Below, piece after piece: positions 38,601 through 47,227 of a DNA stretch of 64,000 bases. The DNA lies in the NCBI RefSeq assembly GCF_028736115.1, contig NZ_CP117877.1:2108001-2172000 (forward strand), given 5' to 3'. Within the stretch, counting starts at the first letter, position 1. Every line of letters begins with the position of its first letter. The position numbers were made by a program, and so were the translations under genes. The DNA comes from Mucilaginibacter sp. KACC 22063 (GTDB taxonomy: Bacteria > Bacteroidota > Bacteroidia > Sphingobacteriales > Sphingobacteriaceae). A model generated the notes under the pieces. The model was not told the DNA's origin. It ran no database searches and saw only the letters and a program-made list of their open reading frames with translations.

Positions 38601-38875
38601 AAAACGTAGCCCAGGAATTTAATAGCTATTATATAGAAAATGGTGATTTCTGGAAGATTGATAACATAAATATTGGCTACACCTTTAGAAACCTGAGATC
38701 TAAATATATCCATAACCCACGTATTGCATTTTCTACGCTCAACACCTTCATTATTACAAAATATAAAGGAAACGACCCGGAAGTTGACGTCAGTGGCTTA
38801 ACGCCTGGTGTAGATGCAAGGGATGTGTATCCATCGCAGCGTATCTATAACCTTAGTGTTTCAGCAACCTTTTAA
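35603..38875 (+). CDS. SusC/RagA TonB-dependent outer-membrane receptor with N-terminal STN domain
   Basis: I take the ATG at 35603 (1090 residues), which places a normal signal peptide (KFLLIMKLTYVLMVTAFLQ, ending near AGNAQ) close to the N-terminus; an upstream ATG at 35513 lies inside the stem-loop. Next come an STN domain (about 45-115), a carboxypeptidase-like regulatory domain (ITGVVTDDTNQPLPGVTIKL), the TonB box region with LSEVVVIGYG, a plug domain with the SusC signature LKDGSSAAIYGVRGSNGVI, and a beta-barrel ending in an aromatic-capped strand (ATF). The STN domain makes it the signal-transducing partner of the FecR protein upstream. It imports oligosaccharides across the outer membrane with the SusD lipoprotein encoded 9 bases downstream. 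Confidence 0.95.
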   Translation: MKLYASKRHTSSCCVRKFLLIMKLTYVLMVTAFLQVSLAGNAQRLTLSAKAMPLAQVLEHIQEQTGYHFLVTDQMLAETNNVTAKFKNKPLDNVLKECFANQPLGYEIKENLIVIYRKPVVEKTQAADVKITGVVTDDTNQPLPGVTIKLQGTTTSTQSNVDGKFTINVPDGKGNLLFSFIGFVTQEVQILGGRTVYNVQMHTQLKSLSEVVVIGYGQQRKADVTSAVATVKADNFVTGPVTDAAELLKGKVAGLNITNPSGDPTAQSQIQLRGTNTINGANTGVLVIIDGVPGDLLTVAPEDIAEISVLKDGSSAAIYGVRGSNGVIIITTKSGKGVVNAHVDYSGNVSIGQITRRPKLLTAQDYRDQIKAGLRDPSYDKGTSTDWLDAITKRAPVSTVQNASFSGGNSQTNYTASFNYRFLNGMFLQSNHAQLTGRADINHSMFDGKLKFNLGMIQTNFNSLNFSYYDYRQAMRMNPTAPVKMPDGTYYQEPNNFEYQNPVSDAYTNDAPNSAYNSRYNATISFLPIEGLRLAATGSYTKSGYQNLSYQNHQNISTLRDNQNGVANIYQGQGINRFLNLSAEYARSFGDHRFSVLTGYEYQDNDNFGTTISNHGFPTDIFGYNQIQLGTAQKTGQDYINSGRSQSNLISYFARGTYNYKEKYLLLASLRIDGASQLYGASKPYGKFPSVQAGWRITKEAFMKDQQLFDDLKLRAGYGVTGNQPSAGFLAVGLLGYGNYILYNGQWIQTISPSQNANPALRWEEKHETNLGLDFSMLKNRISGTIDLYNRRITGLLYNYQVPSPPNLYPTTQANVGTMNNKGLEVAINFVPVKKRDFSWTSTVTFSTNTNKLISLSNDLYQATLPYFTAGSTGPPATTFTHIVQVGQNIGDFYAFKVVGITNDGYWLYQEPNGTVVPYSQFKHAFEDKQVVGNGLPKYYAGWNNTLNYKNWDFSVTMRGAFRFQIANLQRADFELPGIMNYNRMASAYDKIYGVAVLNKNVAQEFNSYYIENGDFWKIDNINIGYTFRNLRSKYIHNPRIAFSTLNTFIITKYKGNDPEVDVSGLTPGVDARDVYPSQRIYNLSVSATF

Positions 38876-38884
38876 GTATTAATT

Positions 38885-40525
38885 ATGAAGAGAATTGAAA
38901 TGAAAAAAGTATATCTTTTTATTGCGACTATCCTTACGATTATGATAGGATATTCCTGCACTAAGCTAAATGACGAGAACTTTGCTACCATTATATCCAG
39001 CAAATTTAATCCTACATCAAGCGATGTTGCTTCGCTGATAGGCGTGCCTTATACCAATTGGCGTACCCTTGAACTGGGCCGCAGTGCAAACGCAATTTGG
39101 CGGACAAACGAACTGGCCGGCGATGAAGAAGTAATCCCTGCACGACCGAATGGCTGGGTTGATGGTGGTATTTACCGCCGTATGCACGAGTTTAAATGGA
39201 CGGCTGATGATGACAACAGCAATACCATCTGGACAAATGCTTATGCAGGTATTACAAATTGTAACAGGCTGCTTTACCAATTACAAAACAACCTGATACC
39301 AATTACAACCGGCAAAGACAGTGTGGTAGCCGAACTAAAAGTGCTGAGGGCATCGTTTTACTATGCTTTGTGTGATTTTTTCGGTAATGTGCCTATTATC
39401 ACCAAGTTTGATGTTCCGGCCGGATATCTGCCCACTCAAAGCAACCGCACCGATGTTTATAATTTCATTGTTTCAGAAATTACAACCAACCTGCCATTGT
39501 TAAGCCAGAAGAATGATGGAACTACGTACGGCCGTTTTAATAAATGGGCTGCGCTGGCATTGTTGGCGAAAATGTACCAGAATGCACAGGTTTATACGGG
39601 TACTGCACATTGGGCAGATTGTATCAGCACCTGCGATCAGATCATCAACTCCGGATTATTTAGCCTGGAGGCGGTGCAGGCTAACGTGTTCGCCACCCAA
39701 AATCAGGGATCAAAGGAAATTGTTTTTGCGATACCATTTGATAATCTGTATACCTCAGATGGCTCTACCGCCTGGACACTGCATATGGAAACCTTACAGC
39801 CAGAAAATCAGGCTACCTATAATTTTCAGAATTCGCCGTGGGGGGGGATATGTGCCGAACCACAATTTATAAACACGTTTGACCCGGATGATAACCGGCT
39901 TAAGAGTAATTGGATACAAGGCCAGCAATATACAGCAAGCGGTGCCATTTTACTTGGTACCATGGATAAATTCAGCGGTAAGCCTTTAGCTTATATTAAT
40001 GAATTGCCGGGTGTAGATTCCTCTCAGGAAGTACACGGTTTCCGCTTGGGTAAATACCAGATACAAAGTGGCGAACTGGTGGGCATGAGCAATGATTTTC
40101 CGCTTTTCAGATATGCAGATGTGCTGATGATGAAAGCCGAGGCTGCATTACGTAGCGGAGACGGCAATACGGCTGCTACTTTAGTTACCCAGGTAAGGCA
40201 ACGGAATTTTATTAATAATCCGGCTAAAGCAACAGTTACAGCGGCACAACTGGCTGGCCCTACCGTTTATGACTATGGCTTGCGAAACCACCTGGCCACT
40301 ACTCATGAGTCTGTTTCGGATATTCAATACGGGCGCTTTCTGGACGAACTGGGATGGGAATTTAGCCAGGAAGGGCGCCGTAGGCAGGATATGATCAGGT
40401 TTGGATGCCTTACTACAAAATCCTGGTTATCACACTCGCCCAACGGTGCATACAGAACATTAATGCCTATACCAACCAATGCTTTGCATACCAATAGTAA
40501 TTTAAAGCAAAACCCTGGTTATTAA
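38885..40525 (+). CDS. SusD/RagB glycan-binding lipoprotein
   Basis: A 546-residue SusD-like protein. A hydrophobic signal ends in IGYSC, a lipobox that anchors it at the outer membrane. The start could be 38885 or the second ATG at 38900 (MKKVYLF), which gives a more typical signal. Family signatures are WTNAYAGITNCNRLLYQL, LRASFYYALCDFFGNVPI, the FNKWAALALLAKMY helix, FPLFRYADVLMMKAEA and the C-terminal WEFSQEGRRRQDMIRFG. It caps the SusC barrel and binds the sugar chain. A terminator-like hairpin follows 35 bases after the stop. Confidence 0.95.
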   Translation: MKRIEMKKVYLFIATILTIMIGYSCTKLNDENFATIISSKFNPTSSDVASLIGVPYTNWRTLELGRSANAIWRTNELAGDEEVIPARPNGWVDGGIYRRMHEFKWTADDDNSNTIWTNAYAGITNCNRLLYQLQNNLIPITTGKDSVVAELKVLRASFYYALCDFFGNVPIITKFDVPAGYLPTQSNRTDVYNFIVSEITTNLPLLSQKNDGTTYGRFNKWAALALLAKMYQNAQVYTGTAHWADCISTCDQIINSGLFSLEAVQANVFATQNQGSKEIVFAIPFDNLYTSDGSTAWTLHMETLQPENQATYNFQNSPWGGICAEPQFINTFDPDDNRLKSNWIQGQQYTASGAILLGTMDKFSGKPLAYINELPGVDSSQEVHGFRLGKYQIQSGELVGMSNDFPLFRYADVLMMKAEAALRSGDGNTAATLVTQVRQRNFINNPAKATVTAAQLAGPTVYDYGLRNHLATTHESVSDIQYGRFLDELGWEFSQEGRRRQDMIRFGCLTTKSWLSHSPNGAYRTLMPIPTNALHTNSNLKQNPGY

Positions 40526-40559
40526 AATAGAAGTTGATTGTTAGTTGGTTTTTAAAATT

Positions 40560-40591
40560 GCATATGGAGGCTTAGTCTTCCATATGCTTTT
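40560..40591 (+). terminator. Hairpin with T-run behind the susD-type gene
   Basis: GCATATGGAGG and CTTCCATATGC pair with a six-base loop and are followed by TTTT. It lies 14 bases before the ATG of the SGNH gene, so it could reduce transcription from susCD into the cassette. Confidence 0.65.
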
Positions 40592-40605
40592 AAAATGATG
40601 CAACC

Positions 40606-42450
40606 ATGACCGTGTCGAAGCAAAAATTTAAAAACAGGATATTCAGTGTAATTACTTTTATTATTCCCATTATATTATTGGGTTTAATAGAGCTTTGTTT
40701 ACGGTTAATGTCATATGGCCATGATACCTCTTTGTTTGTGGAATATCCTACAGACCATTCAAAGCTGGTGATGAACAGGTACGCGTCTGATCCATTTTTT
40801 TCTGATACCATCAATGCTACCAAAGGATTCTACGAGCCTTTTGAAAAGGAGAAGCAACCAGGAACCTTAAGGATTTTTGTACTGGGCGAATCTACCGCTG
40901 CCGGGTATCCCTATTTTCATAATGGTTCTTTCCACCGGTGGCTGGCTTACCGTTTAATGCATTCATTGCCCGATCATAAAATTGAGGTGATTAACCTGGC
41001 GCTAACCGCGGTTAACTCTTATACGGTACTAAACTTCGCGCGTCAGGTAGTGAATTACCAGCCTGATGCTGTTTTGGTATACGTAGGGCACAATGAATAT
41101 TATGGCGCTTTAGGTGTCGGTTCTACCAGCCGTATCGGGAGCAACAGCGGGTTAATTAATTCACTGGTGTGGTTGCGCCATTTCAGAACAGTGCAACTGG
41201 TGCAGAACCTTTTGTTCAGCATACGCTCGGGCGGCAAACCTTCAAACGGGGTTAATCTGAGTGAAAACCTGATGAAGCGGATGGTGGGTAAACAGCAGAT
41301 GCCTTTCAATGGCGACGACTATAAAAAAGGTATCACGCAGTTTGAAACCAACATGCAGCAGCTAACCACGCTGTTTTCTGAAAAGCACATTCCGTTACTG
41401 ATCAGCAACCTGGTGAGTAATGAAAAAGACCTGAAGCCATTTATCAGCACTTCTTCAACAGACCGTTATTCTGCTAACCGGGAGTTTAACTCTGGCACCG
41501 ATGCCTTAAGTAAAGGTGATTATACAGAAGCGAAGAAGCATTTTCTACTGGCTAAAGATTTTGATGAATTGCGGTTCCGTGCGCCGGAAGCCATTAACCA
41601 GGTGATTATACAGGCGGCAGGCAAACCCGGTGTTTACGTAGTGAACGCCCGTAATCTTTTTGAAGCGCATTCTGCCAACGGTATTTTAGGTAACGAAACC
41701 CTGCTGGAACATGTTCATCCCAATCTCTTAGGCTATGCCCTTCTGTCAGACGGCTTTTATGAAGCCCTGAAGAAAATAGGCGTCGTTCGTATAGATACCG
41801 CGCGGGAGATGTCTTTTAAAGCATTGCTGGCCAATATGCCCGTTACCAAAGTAGATTCGCTGGCTGGCAGTTACCAGATTATGATGCTGCGTTCCGGTTG
41901 GCCTTTTAACCAACCTATTTCTAAAGATTTCAATTTAGGGCAATCAATAGAAGAGCGGCTGGCAGGCCAGCTTTCAGTAAACCGCATATCATGGGCAACG
42001 GCGATGGATCAGCTTTTTCAGGGCAGTATGTCTACAGGCAATAAGTTACAGGCATTGAAAGCCACAGAGGCAGTAATGCTGGAGAACCCTGACAATACCA
42101 CTTATTACATGTATGCCGCCCGTCTTAATTACGATTTGGGAAAAGTAAAGGAAGCTGAATATTATTTCTTACGCTGCTATCAGATAGACCCGTCTTACAA
42201 AAACGCGCAGAGCCTGTACCTGTTTTACCTGAAGCTGGACAAGCCCGCAGATGCGATGAACTGGTTGAAAGTAGTAGAAGCAAAAAATGGCATGAATGCC
42301 GATTATGAGCCCATGCTGAAGCTAATGACTAGGCTGGTGCAAGCAAAAAAGGAACTGACGGCACAACCGCGAAATCAAAATCTGCGCATGGAGATAGCCG
42401 GGTATTACGAGAAAATGGGGGAGCCACAGGTGGCTAATAATTACAGGTAA
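40606..42450 (+). CDS. SGNH/GDSL hydrolase domain with C-terminal TPR-like region
   Basis: The 614-residue protein starts with a membrane anchor or uncleaved signal (about 10-32). Then comes an SGNH hydrolase core: block I LGESTAAG with Ser96, block III GHNEYYG (Asn163), and block V EHVHPNLLGY with His371, where Glu368 replaces the usual Asp of the DxxH pair. From about 480 the protein is helical and TPR-like (AARLNYDLGKVKEAEYYFLR). Such enzymes act as esterases or acyltransferases on glycans. It begins the cassette with SxtJ-like, DUF5989-like and carbamoyltransferase genes; its last codon abuts the next ATG. Confidence 0.85.
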   Translation: MTVSKQKFKNRIFSVITFIIPIILLGLIELCLRLMSYGHDTSLFVEYPTDHSKLVMNRYASDPFFSDTINATKGFYEPFEKEKQPGTLRIFVLGESTAAGYPYFHNGSFHRWLAYRLMHSLPDHKIEVINLALTAVNSYTVLNFARQVVNYQPDAVLVYVGHNEYYGALGVGSTSRIGSNSGLINSLVWLRHFRTVQLVQNLLFSIRSGGKPSNGVNLSENLMKRMVGKQQMPFNGDDYKKGITQFETNMQQLTTLFSEKHIPLLISNLVSNEKDLKPFISTSSTDRYSANREFNSGTDALSKGDYTEAKKHFLLAKDFDELRFRAPEAINQVIIQAAGKPGVYVVNARNLFEAHSANGILGNETLLEHVHPNLLGYALLSDGFYEALKKIGVVRIDTAREMSFKALLANMPVTKVDSLAGSYQIMMLRSGWPFNQPISKDFNLGQSIEERLAGQLSVNRISWATAMDQLFQGSMSTGNKLQALKATEAVMLENPDNTTYYMYAARLNYDLGKVKEAEYYFLRCYQIDPSYKNAQSLYLFYLKLDKPADAMNWLKVVEAKNGMNADYEPMLKLMTRLVQAKKELTAQPRNQNLRMEIAGYYEKMGEPQVANNYR

Positions 42451-42837
42451 ATGAAGACGAAGAAATGGAATGATAACCGCCGGTTCGGCTTGGGTATCTC
42501 TTTCGGGATAACAACGGCAACTATGTTGAACCGGTACCGAACAGGGAGTGTTAACCTGTGGCTGGTAGGCGCACTGTGTTGCCTATTACTGATCACGCTG
42601 TTTTCGCCGGTTATACTGGCAGGTCCGCGCATGCTGATAGAACGGTGTGGACGGGCGGTTGCCCGGGTTTTCACCACCGTGATCCTGACGTTGCTTTATT
42701 TTCTGGTGGTTACGCCGCTAAGTTTGTTCAATAAAGTATTTAAAAAAGATCCTTTGCAGTTAAAGTTTAATGAGCAGGCCCAGTCGTACTGGATAACAGA
42801 TCCGCAGGAACCTATTGACCCGACTAAACAATATTAA
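42451..42837 (+). CDS. SxtJ-like small membrane protein
   Basis: A 128-residue protein with two clear hydrophobic spans (about 36-56 and 71-95) and a soluble C-terminal tail ending in a Pro-rich stretch (DPQEPIDPTKQY). Size, topology and position in front of a DUF5989-like gene and a carbamoyltransferase fit the SxtJ family, named from the saxitoxin cluster but widespread beside carbamoyltransferases. The function is unknown; a membrane scaffold for the transferase is often assumed. The ATG follows directly on the stop of the SGNH gene. Confidence 0.75.
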   Translation: MKTKKWNDNRRFGLGISFGITTATMLNRYRTGSVNLWLVGALCCLLLITLFSPVILAGPRMLIERCGRAVARVFTTVILTLLYFLVVTPLSLFNKVFKKDPLQLKFNEQAQSYWITDPQEPIDPTKQY

Positions 42838-42840
42838 GTA

Positions 42841-42990
42841 ATGAATACGCTGATCGAATTCTGGATATTTTTAGGAAAGCGGAAAAAATACTGGATGTGG
42901 CCTTTTCTGGCGTTGATAATCCTGCTCAGCCTGTTTTTGTTTGTTGCCCAAAGCACCGCATTGTCCACCTTTATCTACTCTCTTTTCTAA
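42841..42990 (+). CDS. DUF5989-like 49-residue membrane protein
   Basis: A small gene: ATG at 42841, TAA at 42988-42990. The peptide has FWIFLGKRKKYWMWP followed by one membrane span (about 20-38) and the ending STFIYSLF. The pattern of a Phe-Leu-x-x-Arg-Lys-Lys start, Trp-Pro and an FIYxLF end fits the DUF5989 family, which is regularly found between SxtJ and carbamoyltransferase genes. It starts 3 bases after the SxtJ-like stop, and its TAA shares its last A with the ATG of the carbamoyltransferase, so translation is coupled. Confidence 0.75.
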   Translation: MNTLIEFWIFLGKRKKYWMWPFLALIILLSLFLFVAQSTALSTFIYSLF

Positions 42991-44786
42991 TGTATATTCT
43001 GGGCATATCTGCTTATTATCACGACAGCGCTGCTTGTCTTATAAAAGACGGGACTATTGTGGCTGCTGTGCAGGAAGAACGTTTTTCCCGCATTAAAAAT
43101 GATGCGTCGTTTCCTGAAGAGGCAATTAAGTATTGCCTTTCTGCAGCAGGTATTGCCTTAACAGAAGTAGATCATGTGGTATTCTATGAAAAGCCCTTCC
43201 TGAAGTTTGAACGCTTGCTGGATACCATTTTTGCATTTGCCCCGTACGGCTTAAGGGCTTACCTGAAAGCAATGCCTATATGGATAAAAGATAAATTGTT
43301 TACCAAGGGAAATATCAGTAAGGCCCTGCAACAGATAGATCAAAACTGGAAATACAGGGAAGGGGCATTGTTATTTTGCGAACACCATTTCTCGCATGCA
43401 GCATCTGCTTTTTTTGTATCACCATTTGAAAAGGCGGCTATCTTAACCGTTGACGGGGCCGGGGAATGGGTGACTTCTTCTATTGCTGTTGGCCACGGAA
43501 ACAACATCAGCCGGATTAAACATATTAATTTTCCGCATTCGCTTGGCTTACTTTATTCTGCTTTTACTTACTACCTGGGTTTTAAGGTAAATTGCGATGA
43601 ATATAAAGTGATGGGGCTTGCCCCTTACGGAAAACCTGTTTACAGCTCACTCATCTATAAATGTCTGGTGGACGTGAAAGCTGATGGTTCCTTCCGCATC
43701 AACATGAATTTTTTCAATTATGCAGCCGGGCTGACCATGGTTAATCAAAACTTTGTGAAGCTGTTTGGTAACAAGATCAGGCAGAAAGATGAAACCATCA
43801 CGAAGTTTCACATGGATGTGGCGGCATCAATACAAAACGTCACTGAAGAAATATTGCTAAGAATTGCATGGGATATAAAAGCGAAAACGGGCTGCGAAAA
43901 CTTATGTATGGCAGGCGGTGTCGCATTAAATTGTGTAGCCAACGGCAAACTGCTCAGAAGCGGGATATTCAAAAATATATGGGTACAACCCGCAGCCGGG
44001 GATGCAGGCGGAGCGGTAGGTGCGGCAATGTTCGTCTATTATCAACATCTGCAAAATAAGCGGCAAGCCGGCAATGAAAATCAGATGCAGCAAATGTTGC
44101 TGGGGCCGGAATTTAATGTGAAAGAAATAGAGGAAACGCTTAATAAGTTAAACATCAGGTATCATAAGCTTAACCCCGATAATTACCTGAAAACTGTGGC
44201 CGGGAAAATTGCCGAAGGGATGGTAGTTGGATGGTTTTCGGGCCGTATGGAGTTTGGGCCGCGCGCATTAGGTGCAAGAAGTATACTGGCTGATCCGCGT
44301 GATCCGGGTATGCAATCAAAGCTGAATCTTAAAATTAAGTTCCGCGAGTCGTTCCGGCCTTTTGCTCCGGCAGTTCTACAAAAGTATTGCCATGTATATT
44401 TCAATCTGCGGGTTGCCAGTCCGTATATGTTATTCACCGCACCTGTATCACAAGGGCAGTTAGATGGGGATGAAGACGATAGCTTTGCAGTTGGGGTAAA
44501 TACGCTTAACGAAGTACGAACTACGATTCCGGCGGTTACACATGTCGACTATTCTGCCCGTGTACAAACGGTGGACGAACTTAACGGAAGCTTTTATCAT
44601 TTGCTGCAAGCTTTCTATCTTGTAACCGGATGCCCTATGCTGATCAATACCTCCTTTAATGTAATGGACGAGCCGATTGTTTGTACGCCTGACGATGCAG
44701 TATCATGCTTCCTGAAAACGGATATGGATCTGCTGGCATTTGAAAATATATTGATTTACAAATCTGAGAACCTAAATATTCACTAA
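42990..44786 (+). CDS. NodU/CmcH-family carbamoyltransferase
   Basis: The correct start is the ATG at 42990 (598 residues, MYILGISAYYHDSAACLI); an earlier in-frame ATG at 42897 would read through the small upstream gene. The N-terminal part is the ASKHA-fold domain: HDSAACLIKDG, AVQEERFSRIKND, and CEHHFSHAASAFF with the His residues used for metal and carbamoyl chemistry, then DGAGEW. The C-terminal part is the smaller YrdC-like domain-containing region (GRMEFGPRALGARSILADPR and INTSFNVMDEPIVCTP). The enzyme moves a carbamoyl group from carbamoyl phosphate to a hydroxyl group on a sugar or natural product. Neighbours: coupled to the DUF5989-like gene in front and to GH127 behind (TAATG overlap). 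The acceptor is unknown. Confidence 0.9.
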   Translation: MYILGISAYYHDSAACLIKDGTIVAAVQEERFSRIKNDASFPEEAIKYCLSAAGIALTEVDHVVFYEKPFLKFERLLDTIFAFAPYGLRAYLKAMPIWIKDKLFTKGNISKALQQIDQNWKYREGALLFCEHHFSHAASAFFVSPFEKAAILTVDGAGEWVTSSIAVGHGNNISRIKHINFPHSLGLLYSAFTYYLGFKVNCDEYKVMGLAPYGKPVYSSLIYKCLVDVKADGSFRINMNFFNYAAGLTMVNQNFVKLFGNKIRQKDETITKFHMDVAASIQNVTEEILLRIAWDIKAKTGCENLCMAGGVALNCVANGKLLRSGIFKNIWVQPAAGDAGGAVGAAMFVYYQHLQNKRQAGNENQMQQMLLGPEFNVKEIEETLNKLNIRYHKLNPDNYLKTVAGKIAEGMVVGWFSGRMEFGPRALGARSILADPRDPGMQSKLNLKIKFRESFRPFAPAVLQKYCHVYFNLRVASPYMLFTAPVSQGQLDGDEDDSFAVGVNTLNEVRTTIPAVTHVDYSARVQTVDELNGSFYHLLQAFYLVTGCPMLINTSFNVMDEPIVCTPDDAVSCFLKTDMDLLAFENILIYKSENLNIH

Positions 44787-47146
44787 TGAAAAATAGAAAA
44801 AGAATTGGATATGGCTTGATGCTCGCGCTGGCGTGCGGAATGATCAATTCGCGGGTTGCAGCCCAAAGCAAACCAATCGAATTATTCCCGTTAGAAGATG
44901 TCAAGCTATTATCAAGCCCGTTTTTGGTTGCCCAGCAAACCGATCTCAACTATATGTTGAAGCTTGATCCGGATCGTCTGCTGGCTCCTTTTTTAAGGGA
45001 AAGCGGTTTAGCGCCTAAAGCTAAAAGCTATGGCAACTGGGAAGATAGCGGTTTGGATGGGCATACTGCCGGGCATTATCTTACCGCTCTGGCCCAGATG
45101 TATGCCGCTACCGGGGACCCACAGTGTTTAAAAAGGCTTAATTACATGGTAGACGAGCTGGCCCGCTGCCAGCAGAATAATAAGAATGGCTATGTAGGCG
45201 GTGTACCGGGCGGGATGGCTATGTGGGCCGAGGTGAAGAACGGCGATTTTAGCAGCTTCAACAAAAAGTGGGTGCCCTGGTACAATATGCATAAACTGTA
45301 CGCGGGCTTACGTGATTGCTGGTTGCTGGCGCATAATGCAAAAGCTAAAGCAGTGCTGATTAAATTATCAGACTGGGCAGACGAAGAAACCGCCGGGTTA
45401 ACGCCTGAGCAAATGCAGCGCATGCTGAATACCGAGCACGGCGGCATGAATGAAGTTTTTGCAGATGTTGCTGATATTACCGGGAATAAAAAATACCTGC
45501 AACTGGCACAGCGATTTTGTCATCAGGCGATTCTGCAACCGCTGGAGAAACGCCAGGACAAACTTACCGGGTTGCACGCGAATACCCAAATCCCAAAGAT
45601 TATAGGATTTGAACGTATTTCCGAACTCAACCAGGATACTGCTTATCATGCTGCTGCCCGTTTTTTCTGGAAAACCGTAGTTGATAAACGTACCATCTCC
45701 ATTGGCGGCAACAGTGTGCGCGAGCATTTCAACCCTTCTGATAACTTCCTGCCCATGCTCGAATCTGAACAGGGGCCAGAAACCTGCAACAGCAACAACA
45801 TGCTGAAGCTGACCAAAATGCTGTTTTTGGATGACCACTCGCCGGAGTATATGGAGTTTTACGAGCGGTTGTTGTATAACCATATTCTGTCATCAGAGCA
45901 TCCGGTAGAAGGTGGCTTCGTTTACTTTACACCGATCCATCCAAGGCATTACAGGGTATATTCCACGGCCGATGAAAGCTTCTGGTGCTGCGTAGGTACC
46001 GGTATGGAAAACCACGGCAAGTATGGCGAGCTGATCTATGCACACCAGGGGAAAGATATCTATGTCAACCTGTTCATCCCATCGGTATTGAACTGGAGCG
46101 GTAATGGAATAACCTTAAAGCAGGAGAATAATTTTCCAGATCGCGAAAGCACCCGACTGATGGTAACGGTTAAAAAGCCGCAACAATTTAACCTGTATGT
46201 ACGCAAACCATCATGGGCTGCTAACGGCTTTGATATAAAGGTTAATGGCAAAAGCGTAAAAGCACAGAACGGGATTAAAGGTTACCTGGCCGTTAACCGT
46301 TTGTGGAAAACTGGCGATGTGGTAACTATTGCCCTACCCATGAAGAATTCTGTAGAATACCTGCCGGACCATTCAGAATGGGTATCGTTTCTGCATGGGC
46401 CGATTGTGTTGGCCGCGCCAACCGATACGACCGATCTATTAGGCCTGAAAGCAGACGACAGCCGCTGGGGACATATCGCCAGGGGTAAACTGTATGATTT
46501 CACCCAGGCGCCGTTGATCGTTGATAAAGGCGGCGATCTTTCTGCCGCGCTGACACCGGTAAAAGGCAGTAATGCAAACTTCAGCATCTCACCGCTGATA
46601 TACCAGGCGAAATACAAAAACCTGAAACTGATCCCTTTTTATAAACTTCACGATGCGCGTTATATGCTTTACTGGCCCGTGGCCAAAGCTGATTCCATTT
46701 CACAGCGCGAACAGCAACTGGAAGCTGAAGACAAGCTAAGTACCCGCCTTGCTTCGAGGATAGTAGATGGTGTGAATGCCGGTGAACAGCAACCCGAAGT
46801 TGACCACGCACTTAACTCGCAAAATTCAAACACAGGAATTATTAACAACAGGCATTGGCGCGATGCAGGTGATTTCTTTAGTTACAAGCTTGGGGGTAAT
46901 GCACAAACTACCGTACTACAGATCAGCTATTCGGGCAAAGACCGTGACCGGCAGTTTGAGGTGTACATTAACGGGCAAAACATCGCACACATTAATGTAG
47001 CGGATAATGCTGCCGAGGCGGTAGTTACCAAAGAATTTAAACTGCCGGATGGATTAGCAAAAACTAACAAGGTACTGGAAGTGAAATTCGTTGCAACAGG
47101 TGGCAAAAGAACTGCACCCATTTATAGTGTAAAACTATTAAGATAA
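44786..47146 (+). CDS. GH127-type beta-L-arabinofuranosidase (DUF1680), secreted
   Basis: The 786-residue protein has a Sec signal (about 1-26, ending VAAQS). The alpha/alpha barrel carries LNTEHGGMNE and the Cys-Cys pair at 401-402 (SFWCCVGTGMENHGKYGE), which matches the cysteine-glutamate zinc site used as nucleophile in GH127. A beta-rich part follows from about 420, and a C-terminal domain (about 660-786) with RHWRDAGDFFSY looks like the DUF6805 accessory domain. GH127 enzymes release beta-L-arabinofuranose, although the family also has members of other activity. It overlaps the carbamoyltransferase stop by one base. Periplasmic action is expected. Confidence 0.9.
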   Translation: MKNRKRIGYGLMLALACGMINSRVAAQSKPIELFPLEDVKLLSSPFLVAQQTDLNYMLKLDPDRLLAPFLRESGLAPKAKSYGNWEDSGLDGHTAGHYLTALAQMYAATGDPQCLKRLNYMVDELARCQQNNKNGYVGGVPGGMAMWAEVKNGDFSSFNKKWVPWYNMHKLYAGLRDCWLLAHNAKAKAVLIKLSDWADEETAGLTPEQMQRMLNTEHGGMNEVFADVADITGNKKYLQLAQRFCHQAILQPLEKRQDKLTGLHANTQIPKIIGFERISELNQDTAYHAAARFFWKTVVDKRTISIGGNSVREHFNPSDNFLPMLESEQGPETCNSNNMLKLTKMLFLDDHSPEYMEFYERLLYNHILSSEHPVEGGFVYFTPIHPRHYRVYSTADESFWCCVGTGMENHGKYGELIYAHQGKDIYVNLFIPSVLNWSGNGITLKQENNFPDRESTRLMVTVKKPQQFNLYVRKPSWAANGFDIKVNGKSVKAQNGIKGYLAVNRLWKTGDVVTIALPMKNSVEYLPDHSEWVSFLHGPIVLAAPTDTTDLLGLKADDSRWGHIARGKLYDFTQAPLIVDKGGDLSAALTPVKGSNANFSISPLIYQAKYKNLKLIPFYKLHDARYMLYWPVAKADSISQREQQLEAEDKLSTRLASRIVDGVNAGEQQPEVDHALNSQNSNTGIINNRHWRDAGDFFSYKLGGNAQTTVLQISYSGKDRDRQFEVYINGQNIAHINVADNAAEAVVTKEFKLPDGLAKTNKVLEVKFVATGGKRTAPIYSVKLLR

Positions 47147-47178
47147 AATTTATAGTGTAAAACTATTAAGATAAAATT
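47121..47178. repeat. 28-base tandem duplication across the GH127 stop codon
   Basis: A 28-base unit at 47121-47148 (coding the last residues, YSVKLLR, and the stop) is repeated exactly at 47149-47176, with two more bases of a third copy. The second copy is outside the gene. It looks like a recent slippage or duplication event. Confidence 0.9.
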
Positions 47179-47227
47179 CAACATAGGTAGGGGCCTGATA
47201 ATTAACATACATCTAAACGTATAAACA

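Noticed and set aside
42897..42989. Earlier in-frame start for the carbamoyltransferase
   Set aside because: It would read through the DUF5989-like gene in another frame; the family begins with the strand MYILGISAYYHDSAA, which starts at 42990.
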